Shown here: positions 6,034-13,086 of the stretch, piece after piece
Layout of the letters: every line of letters starts with the position of its first letter
How positions within the stretch are numbered: the first letter of the stretch is position 1
From: Verrucomicrobia bacterium UBA4286
Lineage (GTDB): Bacteria > Verrucomicrobiota > Kiritimatiellia > RFP12 > UBA1067
Length of the DNA: 18,181 bases
Assembly: GCA_002395905.1 (NCBI GenBank)
Contig: DGVK01000132.1
Coordinates: forward strand, 1 to 18,181
Reading direction: 5' to 3'
Position numbers and translations under genes: made by a program
Notes under the pieces: generated by a model
The model's input: only the letters and a program-made list of their open reading frames with translations
Told to the model about the DNA's origin: nothing
The model's database searches: none

Positions 6034-9000
6034 TCACTCCGCCGCAGGCGGCCGGGCCGCCGAGGTTGCTTCGGCGCGCGCCGCGTTCATGCAGTTTACG
6101 ACTTCCGTGCGCGACTTTCCGTTCGGGAAGAGGTCGAGATACTCTTGGCCGAACTTGAGAACGTTGTCGGCCTGCACCGCGCCCTGCTTCACAAAGAGCG
6201 GCAGCATCGACGCATAGGCGCGCTCTAGGTTGGCGAGCTCGCCGGCGGACATCTTGTCGGCCGGGTGGCTCTCGATCACGCCGTGCGCCTGGATGAACAC
6301 CTGGAACGTCGCGGCGGCGCGCCCGCACGTCTCCTTCGCCTCCTCGACAAGCCCCATCGACTCTTCGGCCTTCATGCGGTCCACCAGCACGTCACCCGAG
6401 AGAAGGTCGAGCGTCGCCTGCTCCCACGGCTCCTTCTTGGCCCAGTAGGTGCGCACCTTCTTGAGCGCGCCGATCGCCGCGCCGAAGCATTTGCCGCGCA
6501 TGGTCGCGTCCTTTTCGGTGCGGCCCTGGTCGCTCGCGACCTGCACGAGCAGGAAGTTCGCGTCCGCCGCGATGAGCATCTTGGACATCTTGGGATCGGC
6601 GAGGAACTGGTCGAGAGCCTCGCGCGCCTCGGCGAGCGAACCCTGCTTGTAGGCGCTCCTGGCAATGCCGAGACGCGAACGCGCGACGGTCGTCGGATAG
6701 TTCGTGCCGGCGAGCCTTATCGCCCTCTCGAACGCCTGGTTGGCATAGTCCCAGCTCTTCGCGTCTATCAAAGCCTCGCCCGCGGCGAGGAACTGCTGGG
6801 GGGTGTATGCGCCGTCGGTGCGCAGCATCTCGGCGTAGATCTCGGTACCCTCGCGCTTTAGCCCCATCTCGATAAGGCTCTTGGCGAGACGCGGCTTGGC
6901 GTTCTTGGCCTCGTCGGAATCGGGGAACTGACGGGAGAGGCGGTCGAGCGCGTCCTTGGACTTCGCCATGTCGCCGAGCGCCGTGTAGATCGTGCCGAGG
7001 CTCACGTAGGCCGACTTGAGATATTTCTCGTTCCCGTTCGGATACGCCGCGACATACGCCTCGTAGCTCTGCGCCGCGCGCTCGCGGTACTTCGGAAGGT
7101 TCTCCTCGGGCCGGTTGATGCGGCTCCAGCACGCGCCGACGAGGAACATCGCGCCCTCCCTCAGCTCGGCATACTTCTCGGCGTCGGCCTTCTGGGTCGC
7201 GGGATCCTTCATGGCGGCCTCGGCCTCGGCGGAGAACTTGGTGAACTGCTGGATGGCGCGGATGATCTGGGCCGAGCCGCGCTTCTCCTCGGCAGCCACC
7301 GCCTCGGGTTCGACCGGCGCGCCCTCGTCGCCCCTGTTGAGCGCGTCGAGCACCGCAAGGCCGTCGTTCTTGTACATCTGCGCAAGCTGGAACTGCGCCT
7401 GCAGACGGCGTATCTTCACAGTCTCAAGCGGCAGATACTTCGTTATGTAGGCAATCTCGTTCGTCGTGTCGCCCAGCTTGCCGTAGCAGTAGGACATCTG
7501 CGAAAGCGCGGTCGCGTAGGAGGCCGAGTTGGTGTAGTTCTCCTCGATGAGCTTCCAGTACTCTATCGCGTCCTGCCACTTTTCTGCCTTCTGGTTCTCC
7601 ATCGCCTTGTTCGCGGCGAGCACCGCTGCGTTGACATGGGCGGTGTAGTTTCTTATGAACTCCTTGTAGAGCCAGTCGGCGCGGGCGATCTGGCCACGCT
7701 CCTGCTCGCGGCTCGCCAGACGGAACACCGCGTTTCCGGCCTCTGTCATGATCACCTTGTTGGCATTGCCCGCGAAACGCTCCGCGAGATATCCCTCGAT
7801 CGCGTCGGCGTCGGTGCGGTACTCCTCCTTCTTGGCGGCGTTCTTCTCCTCGGCGTAGAGATCCTGCAGGGTCGAAGCTATGTTGGCGATCGCCCCTACC
7901 GACTCGACGATCTCGGGATACTTCGCGAGAACCGCATAGTAGTCGGCGATCGCGCCGAGGCTGTCGCCCGAGGCGAGCTTCTCGTCGGCGTTCTTGAACT
8001 GCGCCGCGCGCACCTTGGCGATCTGCTCGGGCGTGACCTTGGTCTTGATCTTCGCGCCGTACTTCTGCTCGGCGAAGGCCTTGACCTCCTCCGAAAGATC
8101 GCCCGCCGGCGCGGCCCACGGGCTGGTCTCGTAGTTGAGAAACACGGTGACCGCGAGGTTGAACGCGCCTTTGCCGTTCCGCTTGCCGCCCGGCTTGTCG
8201 CGCTCGCCGAACATGAGGCCCTTGATGCGCTCGTCGTCGGGTTTCGGCTTCTTCGCCTCAGCCTGCGCCTCGTCCCACAGCATCTTCGCCTGGAGGTAGA
8301 GACATTCGGGAAGCGGTGAAATCTTGAGAAGCCCCAGCTTGCCGTCGGGGTCGGCCTTGACGATCTGGTCGTGGATCTCCTGAAGCTGGGGCTTGAACTC
8401 CTCTACGATCTCCTGCGCACGCGCGACCTGCCCGCGCATAACCTCTATATGGGCCTTCATCGAGACCGCCTGGCCGAAGTAGACAGGCTGATCGAGACGC
8501 CAAAGAAGCTTGTCGACGATCTTCTCGGCGGCGTCGAGGTTCTTCCCGCGCTCCTTGGCCTGCTTGGGATCGGCGAGCTCGTCGGCATATTTGAGGTATA
8601 TCTTCACGGTCTCGGAAGCGACCCCGCACCAGTCTTCGTCCTTGACTTCTTTTAGAAGGTTCTCGTATATCTGCGCGGCCTTCGCGTACTGCTTCGCGAG
8701 GAAGAGGAGCTGGCCGTACTGGTAGCTGGCGTTCAAATGGAACGCGCGAATCTCCTTGGGAGGCTTGGGGAACACCTTGAAGAACTCGTCGTAGATCTTC
8801 ATGCACTCCGCCTTGCCGTCCGAGCCGCGGCCGTAGTAGTTGTTGGCCACCTCAAGCCTCGCCGCCCAGTACTTCACGCCCTTGCGGTCGGGCAGCGCGG
8901 CGATCTTGCGCTCGGCCTCGTCGAACCTGCCGAGCGACAGCATGCCGCGTATCTCGATCGCGAAGAACCTCGCCTCCGACTCCGGCCACCTGGCCTTCGT

Positions 9001-9192
9001 CGCGGCGATCACAGGCTCCGCGAAATCGGGGTAGCCAAACTGGATGAGAGCCTCCACATAGGCGATTTCGGCTTCAAGCGCCTCGTCGACTTTAGGCTCT
9101 TCGGCGGCGGGCCCGGCCTCCTGCGCGAGCGCCGCGAAGGACGCCGCGGCGACGGCCGCGCAACACAGAATGTATGAAATCTTGGAACTCAT
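6034..9192 (-). CDS. Large secreted TPR-repeat protein
   Basis: A 1052-residue predicted periplasmic or envelope protein made almost entirely of helical repeats. The N-terminus MSSKISYILCCAAVAAASFAALA is a clear signal peptide with cleavage near residue 23 (ALA-QE). TPR-like units are visible at about 155-185 (YGQLLFLAKQYAKAAQIYENL), 500-590 (DWLYKEFIRNY, KWQDAIEYWKLIEENYTN, YCYGKLGDTTNEI) and 715-775 (YVSLGTIYTALGDMAKSKDAL), with many more between. The reading frame stays open upstream into proS, but only this ATG gives a signal peptide. It sits 9 nt below a TATACT box and has no obvious Shine-Dalgarno, so the transcript may be nearly leaderless. It is the first gene of the run leading into exbB and lolD. 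A scaffold or outer-membrane-associated adaptor role is likely but unproven. Confidence 0.85.
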   Translation of the reverse strand: MSSKISYILCCAAVAAASFAALAQEAGPAAEEPKVDEALEAEIAYVEALIQFGYPDFAEPVIAATKARWPESEARFFAIEIRGMLSLGRFDEAERKIAALPDRKGVKYWAARLEVANNYYGRGSDGKAECMKIYDEFFKVFPKPPKEIRAFHLNASYQYGQLLFLAKQYAKAAQIYENLLKEVKDEDWCGVASETVKIYLKYADELADPKQAKERGKNLDAAEKIVDKLLWRLDQPVYFGQAVSMKAHIEVMRGQVARAQEIVEEFKPQLQEIHDQIVKADPDGKLGLLKISPLPECLYLQAKMLWDEAQAEAKKPKPDDERIKGLMFGERDKPGGKRNGKGAFNLAVTVFLNYETSPWAAPAGDLSEEVKAFAEQKYGAKIKTKVTPEQIAKVRAAQFKNADEKLASGDSLGAIADYYAVLAKYPEIVESVGAIANIASTLQDLYAEEKNAAKKEEYRTDADAIEGYLAERFAGNANKVIMTEAGNAVFRLASREQERGQIARADWLYKEFIRNYTAHVNAAVLAANKAMENQKAEKWQDAIEYWKLIEENYTNSASYATALSQMSYCYGKLGDTTNEIAYITKYLPLETVKIRRLQAQFQLAQMYKNDGLAVLDALNRGDEGAPVEPEAVAAEEKRGSAQIIRAIQQFTKFSAEAEAAMKDPATQKADAEKYAELREGAMFLVGACWSRINRPEENLPKYRERAAQSYEAYVAAYPNGNEKYLKSAYVSLGTIYTALGDMAKSKDALDRLSRQFPDSDEAKNAKPRLAKSLIEMGLKREGTEIYAEMLRTDGAYTPQQFLAAGEALIDAKSWDYANQAFERAIRLAGTNYPTTVARSRLGIARSAYKQGSLAEAREALDQFLADPKMSKMLIAADANFLLVQVASDQGRTEKDATMRGKCFGAAIGALKKVRTYWAKKEPWEQATLDLLSGDVLVDRMKAEESMGLVEEAKETCGRAAATFQVFIQAHGVIESHPADKMSAGELANLERAYASMLPLFVKQGAVQADNVLKFGQEYLDLFPNGKSRTEVVNCMNAARAEATSAARPPAAE

Positions 9193-9201
9193 GGTGAGGT
9201 A

Positions 9202-9230
9202 AGTATACAATAAAATCCGAAAACCCGCAA
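9202..9230 (-). promoter_or_regulatory. Candidate sigma-70 promoter for the TPR-Exb-Lol gene run
   Basis: On the minus strand TTGCGG (9230-9225) is followed after exactly 17 nt by TATACT (9207-9202). The -10 box ends 9 nt before the ATG of the large TPR gene, so transcription would start only about 2-4 nt upstream of the start codon. It lies in the 47-nt gap after proS. A weak hairpin overlaps its -35 region. Confidence 0.55.
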
Positions 9231-9239
9231 GCGGCCGGG

Positions 9240-10958
9240 TCAGAGAAGCGACATCACCGTCTCGACCGCCGCCTCCGGCGCGACGACCCGGGTCATCGAC
9301 TTGTCCTCGCTGCGGCGCTTCACTTCGACCCCGCCGTTTGCAAGCCCTTTCGCGCCCGCGACGACGCGCACAGGGAAGCCGATGAGGTCCGCATCCTTGA
9401 ATTTGACGCCGGGGCGCTCGGCGCGATCGTCGACGATCACGTCCACCCCGGCGGCCTCCAGCGCGGCTTCCAGATCGTCCGCGACCTTCGCGACCGATGC
9501 GTCGGCAGGGTCGAGAAGTTCTATGACGACCTGGTAGGGAGCGACCGCGGCAGGCCACACGATCCCGTTCGCGTCGTGGCTCTGCTCTATGATCGCCTGC
9601 AGCGTGCGGCTCACGCCCACGCCGTAGCATCCCATGATCATCGTCTTCTCTTCAAGCCTGTCGTTCTTGTAGTTCGCCTTGAACGCGCCGGAATACTTGG
9701 TGCCGAGTTTGAAGACCTGGCCCACCTCGATGCCGCGCTTGATGACGATAGGCTTCCCGCAGTGCGGGCAGGTGTCGCCTTCCTTGACCACGATGAGATC
9801 GGCGAAGTCGCCGTCCTTCAGGAACGTGTCGCGCGCGAGATCGACGTCGCGCAGGTGGAAGCCGTCTTTGTTCGCGCCGACGATGCGGCCCGTCGCGCCC
9901 TTGAGCGACGCGTCGGCCACGATGCGCAGCGACGCATCCGCAGGCTTGACCGGCCCGACGGATCCCGCGTTCGCGCCTGTCGCCGCGAGAACTGTGTCGA
10001 AATCGGCGAGTGCGAGCGTCTTCGCGCCAAGGAAACGCTTGAGTTTGACATCGTTCACGTCGCGGTCGCCGGGCACACACACCATCACCGGCCTGCCGTC
10101 GGCGACGTAGACGAGCGACTTCACGAACGCCTCCGGCGGCAGATTCATGAACGCCGCGACCTGCTCTATCGTCTTCGCGCCGGGCGTCGCCACCTCGGAG
10201 AACGCCGCGCACTGCGGCGCACACGCCGCCGCGCCATCAGCCCTGCGCTCGGCCTTTTCGAGGTTCGCCGCGTAGCCGCACCCTTCGCACCATGCAATAC
10301 CGTCCTCGCCGGCGTCGGCGAGAACGTGGAACTCGTGAGTGAGGCTGTCGCCCATGTCGCCGCCGTCCGCCTGGACAGGCACGGCCTTGAGCCCGCAGCG
10401 CGAAAATATGCGCTCGTAGGCGTGATACATGTTCCAGTAGCTCCTGTCCGCCCCTTCCGCGTCGACATCGAACGAATACGCGTCCTTCATGAGAAACTCC
10501 TTCGAGCGCATGAGCCCGAAGCGCGGACGCGTCTCGTCGCGGAACTTCCACTGTATCTGGTATATCGTGAGCGGCAGCTGACGGTAGGAGCTCACGACGC
10601 CCTTGGCGAGGTCGGTGAACACCTCCTCGGCGGTGGGTCCGAGCGCGAAATCGTGCTCGCCGCGGTCCTTGACCTTGAACATGTTCGGACCCATCGTGTC
10701 CCACCGCCCCGTTGTGCGCCACAGCTCGGAGGGCTGCAGAACGGGCGTCACGACTTCAAGCGCGCCAGCGCGGTCCATCTCCTCGCGGACGATCTGCTGT
10801 ATCTTGCGCAGAGTGCGCATCCCGAGCGGCAGATAGGCATACAACCCGCCTGCGACCTTGCGGACAAGGCCGGCCCTGACGAGCAGCTTGTGAGAATCGA
10901 TTTCAGCGTCGCCCGGGTCCTCCCTGAGCGTCTGTACAAGAGTCTTAGTCCATTTCAT
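9240..10958 (-). CDS. proS: Prolyl-tRNA synthetase (bacterial type with editing domain)
   Basis: Class II aminoacyl-tRNA synthetase that charges tRNA-Pro in the cytoplasm, 572 residues, the length of the bacterial form. Class II motifs are present: motif 2 region WKFRDETRPRFGLMRSKEF (137-155) and motif 3 region GCYGVGVSRTLQAIIEQ (443-459), then a C-terminal anticodon-binding domain. The YbaK-type editing insertion spans about 225-390, with the conserved lysine in AFVKSLVY (K280). It is flanked by two Cys pairs, CEGCGYAAN (224-232) and CPHCGKP (397-403). The N-terminus MKWTKTLVQTLREDP is typical, which supports the chosen ATG. A perfect TATAAT lies 8 nt upstream, with no evident ribosome-binding site. 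It is probably transcribed from its own promoter. Confidence 0.97.
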   Translation of the reverse strand: MKWTKTLVQTLREDPGDAEIDSHKLLVRAGLVRKVAGGLYAYLPLGMRTLRKIQQIVREEMDRAGALEVVTPVLQPSELWRTTGRWDTMGPNMFKVKDRGEHDFALGPTAEEVFTDLAKGVVSSYRQLPLTIYQIQWKFRDETRPRFGLMRSKEFLMKDAYSFDVDAEGADRSYWNMYHAYERIFSRCGLKAVPVQADGGDMGDSLTHEFHVLADAGEDGIAWCEGCGYAANLEKAERRADGAAACAPQCAAFSEVATPGAKTIEQVAAFMNLPPEAFVKSLVYVADGRPVMVCVPGDRDVNDVKLKRFLGAKTLALADFDTVLAATGANAGSVGPVKPADASLRIVADASLKGATGRIVGANKDGFHLRDVDLARDTFLKDGDFADLIVVKEGDTCPHCGKPIVIKRGIEVGQVFKLGTKYSGAFKANYKNDRLEEKTMIMGCYGVGVSRTLQAIIEQSHDANGIVWPAAVAPYQVVIELLDPADASVAKVADDLEAALEAAGVDVIVDDRAERPGVKFKDADLIGFPVRVVAGAKGLANGGVEVKRRSEDKSMTRVVAPEAAVETVMSLL

Positions 10959-10966
10959 GATGGAAT

Positions 10967-10972
10967 ATTATA
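10967..10972 (-). promoter_or_regulatory. TATAAT -10 box of proS, close to the start codon
   Basis: A perfect TATAAT consensus ends 8 nt before the proS ATG at 10958, in the 79-nt gap after the beta-helix gene. No good -35 is found at 16-18 nt: the nearest TTGGCA (10999-10994) has a 21-nt spacer. If it is used, the mRNA would be leaderless or have a leader of about 1-3 nt. Confidence 0.5.
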
Positions 10973-11037
10973 CCAAATATCGGCGTTGAATGTTGCCAAA
11001 GTCTGGGCAATGGCTGATGGATTCCAGGGGTGTGGAG

Positions 11038-12147
11038 TCAGTGTATCTCGCCTTGGAGGTATTCGCGAAAGGTGAGGTCGTCGGCGCGAAGGAGCCTGCC
11101 GTTTAGGCGAGGATCGCGCAGATAGCCCTTGCCGCCGGTCTCGCCGACGGCGAGCACCGTGTTCACGGCTTCGGTTCCGTTGAACCCTATCATCATGTTC
11201 GCTATCTGCGCACGGAACCGGCCGTCGCACCGCACCGCAGTGTGGCGGCGCCCCTTCGACGGAGAATACCAGTACACTATGCACGCGTCCATCACCGTTC
11301 CGTTCGCATTCCTGCCGAACAGAAATCCGGTCGAGAAGTGGTCGCTGTAGCACATGTGATAGACGCTGTTCCAGGAGTCGTCCGCAAAGCCTACGCTCTC
11401 GTCGTACTGGTCGCCAGGGACTGTGCAGAGCGGGTGGATATTCGACATGAGATTGCCGCCGCCGCTGCGCGTTATCTTCACGCCGGTCTGCACGTCGGCG
11501 ATGCGCATATTCGTCAATGTGTTGTCGCACGACTCTATGAAAACGCCCGTCGAGCCGGGCTTGCGGTCGCCGACGATGTTGACGTCGGCTATGTCGCAAT
11601 CGGACGAATTGTTGTTCGCGCCGTGCTTGATGTGCAGACCGACGTGGACGCCTTTCATCGACACATTGCGAACCTTTGTCTCGCGGCCAGAGTCTATCGA
11701 CACGCCGTTCGCGACGCCGCACCCGTCGATGACGCCGCCTGTGAGAGAGTAGCAGCTGCCGACGGTGCGGATGTCGTTAGCGGGGTGGATTCCGCCCAGA
11801 CGAATCATAGCCTCGCTGTGGGACCAGCCGGGCGCGGCCTTTATGACGGCGTAGTTCGACAGCTGCAGGTCCACGCTGCGACTGGGATGCGCCGGTGTGC
11901 AGACAGGCTTAGAGATGAGATATACGCCGTCGGGGAAGTAGAGCGTCCGGTTTGGATTGCCGTCGATGACGCGCTGCAGGGCGTCGGCGACATCGGTCTT
12001 CCCGTCCGCCGCCACGAATTCCGCGATGTTCACCGCTCCCGGCGGAACCGCCGCCCATCCGCCGAGCGCCAGCATCGCCGCCGCGCAGGCGGTAAAGACT
12101 CTGCTCACGCACATTCCTCTGTCATCGCCTGTCATGCTGCGAATCAT
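11038..12147 (-). CDS. Secreted right-handed beta-helix protein (pectate-lyase superfamily fold)
   Basis: A 369-residue exported protein. A signal peptide ends near residue 33 (hydrophobic core AAAMLALGG, then WAA). Next comes the start of a pectate-lyase-superfamily domain: VNIAEFVAADGKTDVADALQ (39-58) and NRTLYFPDGVYLISKP (66-81). Repeated rungs of the type DCDIADVNIVG, NTLTNMRIADVQTGVKI and AQIANMMIGFN follow. The Asp-rich catalytic motifs of glycoside hydrolase family 28 are not seen, so the enzymatic activity is unknown; it may act on, or only bind, a glycan. I chose the ATG at 12147 because AAAGGA lies 7 nt upstream. The frame opens eight codons earlier (12171), and 12114 is an alternative start with an adjacent AGAGGA. 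The gene begins 47 nt after tRNA-Gln. Confidence 0.75.
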   Translation of the reverse strand: MIRSMTGDDRGMCVSRVFTACAAAMLALGGWAAVPPGAVNIAEFVAADGKTDVADALQRVIDGNPNRTLYFPDGVYLISKPVCTPAHPSRSVDLQLSNYAVIKAAPGWSHSEAMIRLGGIHPANDIRTVGSCYSLTGGVIDGCGVANGVSIDSGRETKVRNVSMKGVHVGLHIKHGANNNSSDCDIADVNIVGDRKPGSTGVFIESCDNTLTNMRIADVQTGVKITRSGGGNLMSNIHPLCTVPGDQYDESVGFADDSWNSVYHMCYSDHFSTGFLFGRNANGTVMDACIVYWYSPSKGRRHTAVRCDGRFRAQIANMMIGFNGTEAVNTVLAVGETGGKGYLRDPRLNGRLLRADDLTFREYLQGEIH

Positions 12148-12154
12148 CTCTCTT

Positions 12155-12160
12155 TCCTTT
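12155..12160 (-). promoter_or_regulatory. Ribosome-binding site deciding the beta-helix gene start
   Basis: AAAGGA on the minus strand, 7 nt upstream of the ATG at 12147. It favours this start over the longer reading (12171) and the shorter one (12114), neither of which has a well-spaced site. Confidence 0.6.
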
Positions 12161-12194
12161 TCGTCTGTCATGTCCTGCGGCTTTCGCGACGGAC

Positions 12195-12268
12195 TGGTTG
12201 TCCCGGGTGGATTCGAACCACCTCGAAGAGGATCAAAACCTCCTATGCTGCCATTACATCACGGGACA
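12195..12268 (-). tRNA. trnQ: tRNA-Gln (anticodon UUG), CCA encoded
   Basis: A complete cloverleaf can be folded by hand on the minus strand. The acceptor stem is TGTCCCG with CGGGACA. The D arm is ATG-loop-CAT with the loop TAATGGCAG. The anticodon arm is GGAGG, loop TTTTGAT, CCTCT (one G-T pair), giving anticodon TTG. The variable loop is TCGA and the T arm is GGTGG-TTCGAAT-CCACC. Discriminator A is followed by encoded CCA. The body is 71 nt, or 74 with CCA. Its first 10 nt overlap the last codons and the TGA of ispE. Confidence 0.96.
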
Positions 12269-13086
12269 ATCGTGTGGACCGTCCAGGCCGCCAGGCCCTG
12301 GCTTTCCAGAAACGCCGCTATTTCACGTCCCCGCGCTTCATCCGGGACGAGACCGAACACAGTCGAGCCGCTGCCGCTCACCGCCGAACCGACCGCGCCA
12401 GACTTTTTCAAGAGTTCCAGCGCGCCGCCGATCTCCGGGTGAAGACGAACCGCGCTTTCCTGCAGGTCGTTCACCATCGACGCGGCGATCCTTTCGAGGT
12501 CGCCGCTTTCAAGGGCTTTGCGCATATTATACACTATTGAGGGGCCGCTTGTCACGCGCGACATGCAGCCTGCGTAGACTTCACGCGTCGAACTGGGGAC
12601 GCCCGGATTGCACAGAACGAGGTCGAGTCGCGGGAAAGACGCGCCATCCAAGCGAAACGGCGAAACCTTTTCGCCACGTCCTTCCATGAGGACCGGGCCG
12701 CCGAAGACAAGCGCCGGCACATCAGAGCCGACCGTCGCGCCGACGGCCGCGAGCTCTTCGCGCGACAAACCGAGATTCCATACTCCGTTAAGCGCGAGAA
12801 GCGTCGCGGCGGCGTCGGAGCTGCCGCCGCCAAGCCCTCCGCCGACGGGTATGCGCTTGACGACGCTTATCGCCGCGCCGCGAGACGGGTCGAGAGCGCG
12901 GGCCGCCTTGAGACAGAGGTCGTCGGCAAAACCTGCGTCGCTCGAAAGAGCCTCCGCAGGCTCCACGCGGACGGTATCCGAAAGAGACACCGGCGCGACA
13001 ATGGAACGGAGCGCGTGAAAACCGTCTTCACGCACTCCGAGCACCTCAAGGGTGAGGTTGACTTTGGCGAACGCCTCAATCTTCAT
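12259..13086 (-). CDS. ispE: 4-diphosphocytidyl-2-C-methyl-D-erythritol kinase
   Basis: Cytoplasmic GHMP kinase that phosphorylates 4-diphosphocytidyl-2-C-methylerythritol with ATP in the non-mevalonate (MEP) isoprenoid pathway. It has 275 residues, normal for IspE. Signatures are AKVNLTLEVLGVREDGFH (7-24, catalytic Lys8), the ATP-binding PVGGGLGGGSSDAAA (80-94), GSDVPALVFGG (120-130, catalytic Asp122) and the C-terminal GSAVSGSGSTVFG (233-245). The ATG overlaps the end of the upstream gene by 11 nt, which suggests translational coupling. At the other end the stop codon lies inside the tRNA-Gln gene, so RNase P cleavage of a joint transcript would cut the last codons and the stop off the mRNA. 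Confidence 0.96.
   Translation of the reverse strand: MKIEAFAKVNLTLEVLGVREDGFHALRSIVAPVSLSDTVRVEPAEALSSDAGFADDLCLKAARALDPSRGAAISVVKRIPVGGGLGGGSSDAAATLLALNGVWNLGLSREELAAVGATVGSDVPALVFGGPVLMEGRGEKVSPFRLDGASFPRLDLVLCNPGVPSSTREVYAGCMSRVTSGPSIVYNMRKALESGDLERIAASMVNDLQESAVRLHPEIGGALELLKKSGAVGSAVSGSGSTVFGLVPDEARGREIAAFLESQGLAAWTVHTIVP

Noticed and set aside
9223-9240. Terminator-like hairpin after proS
   Set aside because: It has only a 5-bp stem (ACCCG/CGGGT) and four T residues, it overlaps the proS stop, and it sits over the candidate -35 box. Too weak to call.
9193-9630. In-frame extension of the large TPR gene upstream to an ATG at 9630
   Set aside because: It lies wholly within proS in another frame, has Arg-rich shadow composition, and would bury the clear signal peptide that begins at 9192.
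10993-11010. Inverted repeat TTGCC/GGCAA in the gap before proS
   Set aside because: It has a five-base arm with an 8-nt loop and no T tract. It could be an operator, but this is within chance expectation.
9576-11075. Long open frame on the plus strand opposite proS (about 500 codons)
   Set aside because: It is the antisense shadow of a highly conserved gene in GC-rich DNA. The protein is Arg/His/Leu-rich without any motif, and similar shadows lie opposite most genes here (for example 563-1759 and 11242-12540).
11038-12268. Horizontal insertion of the beta-helix gene at the tRNA-Gln gene
   Set aside because: There is no integrase, no repeated tRNA 3' end and no obvious change in base composition; position beside a tRNA alone is not enough.
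12526-12531. TATAAT inside ispE as a promoter for tRNA-Gln
   Set aside because: It encodes ordinary IspE residues, lies about 260 nt from the tRNA and has no clear -35. It cannot be excluded but is not supported.
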